Assembly (NCBI GenBank): GCA_027382625.1
Contig: JAJKFJ010021601.1
Span: forward strand, 1-64,000
Direction: 5' to 3'
Source: Tetmemena sp. SeJ-2015
Lineage: Eukaryota; Ciliophora; Spirotrichea; Sporadotrichida; Oxytrichidae
Length of the DNA stretch: 64,000 nucleotides
Shown here piece by piece: positions 61,450 through 64,000 of the stretch; positions within the stretch are counted from its first letter, which is position 1, and the number at the start of each line of letters is the position of its first letter. The notes under the pieces are model-generated. The model had not been told where the DNA came from and ran no database searches. It worked only from the letters and a program-made list of their open reading frames with translations. A program made the position numbers and the translations under genes.

Positions 61450-64000
61450 AGATAATAAAAAAAGGCTGGAAATTACTTGTCGAACGCATACAGATTTGTT
61501 GTAAAAGTCCCTGTCAAAGAAAAAATATCAATGATTATATAATACAAGAACGAATAAAACACAGCAGTTTCAAATTCAAACAAAGAGTGCACTTATTTTT
61601 ATACAGTGAAGGCCATAAAGTAGTATAAGAAAAATATATTTGAAAGGAAAAGAGTTACTTTTGTATCTAAATATAATGAATAATCTATTTTAGAAGCTTT
61701 GCTTACTTAATTTAATAAAGTTTATTTTGAATTAAGAAATTTGAGATTATAATATCCTTAAATAAGATCCTGCTATAATAAACCTTGCTTTCCTTAAACT
61801 AAATTGAAGTTTAAAGATTATAGATTAGTAAGTAGAGTATAGGAATTTGCAAGAGCTAATTATCAAGTATTTTGGACTTAGGAGCCTCTCCTTGATACTT
61901 GGATTAGGCTTATCTTAAAAAGACAAGTCATTGAACTTTCCCTCCTCTATAAGTTTGCTGATCTCCTAGTTTTAAAGAGTGGAGGCAAATAGATTATCAA
62001 GAGTGGCTATCACATACAGAGACAAGAAGTTAATTATGATATCTTGAATTTTAATTTGGAAAATATTTTGAACCTACTACAGACTACACAAAAGAATGAT
62101 GTTGGTTATCTCAGTTGCAAAAGCAATTGCATATTGCATGAACGCTACCAAAAGCATTTTGAATCGATAGGTTGAGCTTTGGCTTATTTCTTGCCTTATG
62201 AACTACAGTAGACATAGAGATTTATTTATAATTGATTTATGATTGGTAAATGTCAGCCTGAAGTTACATGTGGAGAATTGCTGCACACAAAAGCCTTGCA
62301 AGCAAAATATTAAACTTTGAGGTTGCTTCAGTATTATGAAAATTAATTAAAAAAGGTATTCTGATCTTTAGAGTTGATGTCTTGAAGAATCAAGAAGATT
62401 AAAATAGTTTGAGCTGTAAATACAAAGAGAGAGTAAGCGAATAGCACATTTGAAGAGTTGTTGCTAACGGGTCTCATTAGCTTAGAAGCCTGATCTTGCC
62501 CTTGAACCTTTTCTAATTTAACTTAAATAAGCTATAAATTAGGGTGGTAGTTAAAAAATGGAAGAACCATTAGGATTTTATCGTGGTCTATTCGTTTGTA
62601 GTCTGATTAATTCTTGCTTTTACTCTTCCTTTTCCTCCCTTCGCTTGATCATAGTGTAACATGTCGCAAAAGTCATAGAATAAATGTCAAGAGAGAGTCT
62701 AACTTAAAAAAGAGCTATTTATGAATAAACTTTCTAGTAAGGAATGGTTTCTATACTCCTCTTCTTATATTCTATCACCTTGAATTACTTATAAGTTTAA
62801 TTTAAAAGTAAAAAGAAAAGGCTAATTAGATTTATAGGAAAAAATAATTTTGCCAATCATGATTTTTTGAATCAGTAATTTATGAATTTCACTTGCAGAT
62901 CAACTTAATTGTTTCTTAATCTTTTGTTCTTAAGAATTCGCTTGAAAATTCGAATAGTAATAACCTCTAAAAGATAAGAGAGATAAATGCCAATGAATAT
63001 AAGGCAAACTATCATCCACAATCTCTCCTCAACTAAAATTTAGAGTTAAGGAATTTAAATTACATTAAACTTTATGGATGGACAATATAGTTATCATAAA
63101 GATTATGTAGATCGTTATAATGCTTGCAAAAACACCTATGAAAATTCATTTTTTAAAAATAAAATTTTATTCTAAAGCCTCTTTTCATTTTGTCTACTCT
63201 GATGTTTGTGAACATCCAAGAATTAGTAAACAAGCAGGAGCCCAAAGAAAATTACTTATAGCAATATTGCCCATTAGAGAGTGTGCCAATCCTTCCAAGC
63301 AAACTCTATTTTAAATCTATCTAAAAATGTATCAAAATCTTCACTTAATTTACACTTATAATTTATATTTTATCTCATTCACCAACCTATTTGTATTAGC
63401 ATGAAATATGTATTATGAAAAGATAAAGATAAATTTTTGTTAAAATTATTTGTTGCAGGATAGTATGAAATTAAAATTTATAATCTATAAATTACTTTTA
63501 AAATTAAGATAAATTAAATGAATAGAAATTTTAGACTAAGATTTGGTTCTCTACAAATATATGACATTTATATAAACTTTATTTTAGTTTATTAATATTG
63601 TAATATAAAATTTAACTTTACTATTCCTATATAAAGATGTAAGATTACGAACTATAGTCTAATACAAATTCATATATTTTATCATATCTTCCCAATTTAA
63701 AGTTTGCTTCTGGTTATTTTTTAATAGATTAATCAGCATAATTTTTACAGCTTTTAGAACACACAAATGAATTTTACAATAGTTTGTAACTCTAAATAGA
63801 GTTTATCCTAATATTTTAAAGAATGAATCAATTCCAAAATCATTAAATAAAACCACTAAATTGCAATATATGATAGACTCTAATCTCATATTAAAACACT
63901 CAAACTCTTCCCCATCAATCAAATTATCAATAAAAAATGCAAGAGATCTTTACATACTTTTTGAAAATTAAACAAATTATTTTAATTTAATGAGGCTTAA
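61450..64000 (-). CDS. Multi-pass membrane protein, family copy E (partial)
   Basis: The minus-strand 3' half of a fifth family copy; the N-terminus lies beyond the window. Block LDIYSMTFATCYTMIKRREG (about 62.65 kb) and the region around 61.9-62.1 kb closely parallel copy D (55.7-57.7 kb) at the DNA level, offset about 5.67 kb. AT-rich breaks occur at the same relative positions. From about 63.35 kb to the edge the DNA is AT-rich with no clear coding. Same unknown membrane function as the other copies. Confidence 0.55.

Overview
The window reads as ciliate nuclear DNA. Long reading frames appear only when TAA and TAG are read as Gln, with TGA as the working stop, and Gln/Ser/Asn-rich coiled-coil proteins are abundant. 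It looks like germline (micronuclear-type) DNA rather than a processed macronuclear chromosome. Many coding regions are interrupted by short AT-rich segments of 32-89 nt, and one of 446 nt, each lying between two copies of a 4-7 nt direct repeat. Removing one repeat copy plus the segment restores the family motif exactly: papain Asn box, kinase HRD box, SNARE helix, ART-like GxY block. That is the signature of internal eliminated sequences (IESs) with pointers. True GT-AG introns of about 33-130 nt are present too. One calcium-dependent kinase has its C-terminal EF-hand block on the opposite strand, which is what a scrambled gene with an inverted segment looks like. These traits point to a hypotrich/spirotrich ciliate (Oxytricha/Stylonychia type). 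This is inference; no species is claimed.

Layout. 1-12 kb: small genes and gene remnants in AT-rich DNA, including two diverged copies of a gene pair (about 0.1-3.2 kb and 10.4-12 kb), a decayed kinase, a small one-TM protein, a zinc-finger protein, an inverted duplication and an ART/PARP-like-fold protein. 12.4-16.8 kb: a minus-strand kinesin. 17-30.5 kb: three large plus-strand Gln/Ser-rich proteins (one coiled-coil, one RING/B-box) around a small membrane protein. 31-35.6 kb: minus-strand USP-type deubiquitinase and a multi-pass membrane protein, with a GC-rich foreign-looking block inside it. 35.8-41.4 kb: two minus-strand coiled-coil proteins. 41.6-48.5 kb: plus-strand Vti1-type SNARE, two CDPK-type kinases and a papain-family protease. 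48.6-64 kb: a minus-strand tandem array of four more copies of the membrane-protein family, interrupted by a 922-bp element with 57-bp terminal inverted repeats.

Functionally the window is a mix of cytoskeletal/ciliary-type proteins (kinesin, coiled coils), ubiquitin factors (RING/B-box, USP), trafficking (Vti1), calcium signalling (CDPKs) and a lineage-expanded membrane family. There is no operon logic. Gene ends are approximate wherever unrecognised IESs or introns remain. No tRNA, rRNA, CRISPR or telomeric repeat was recognised.
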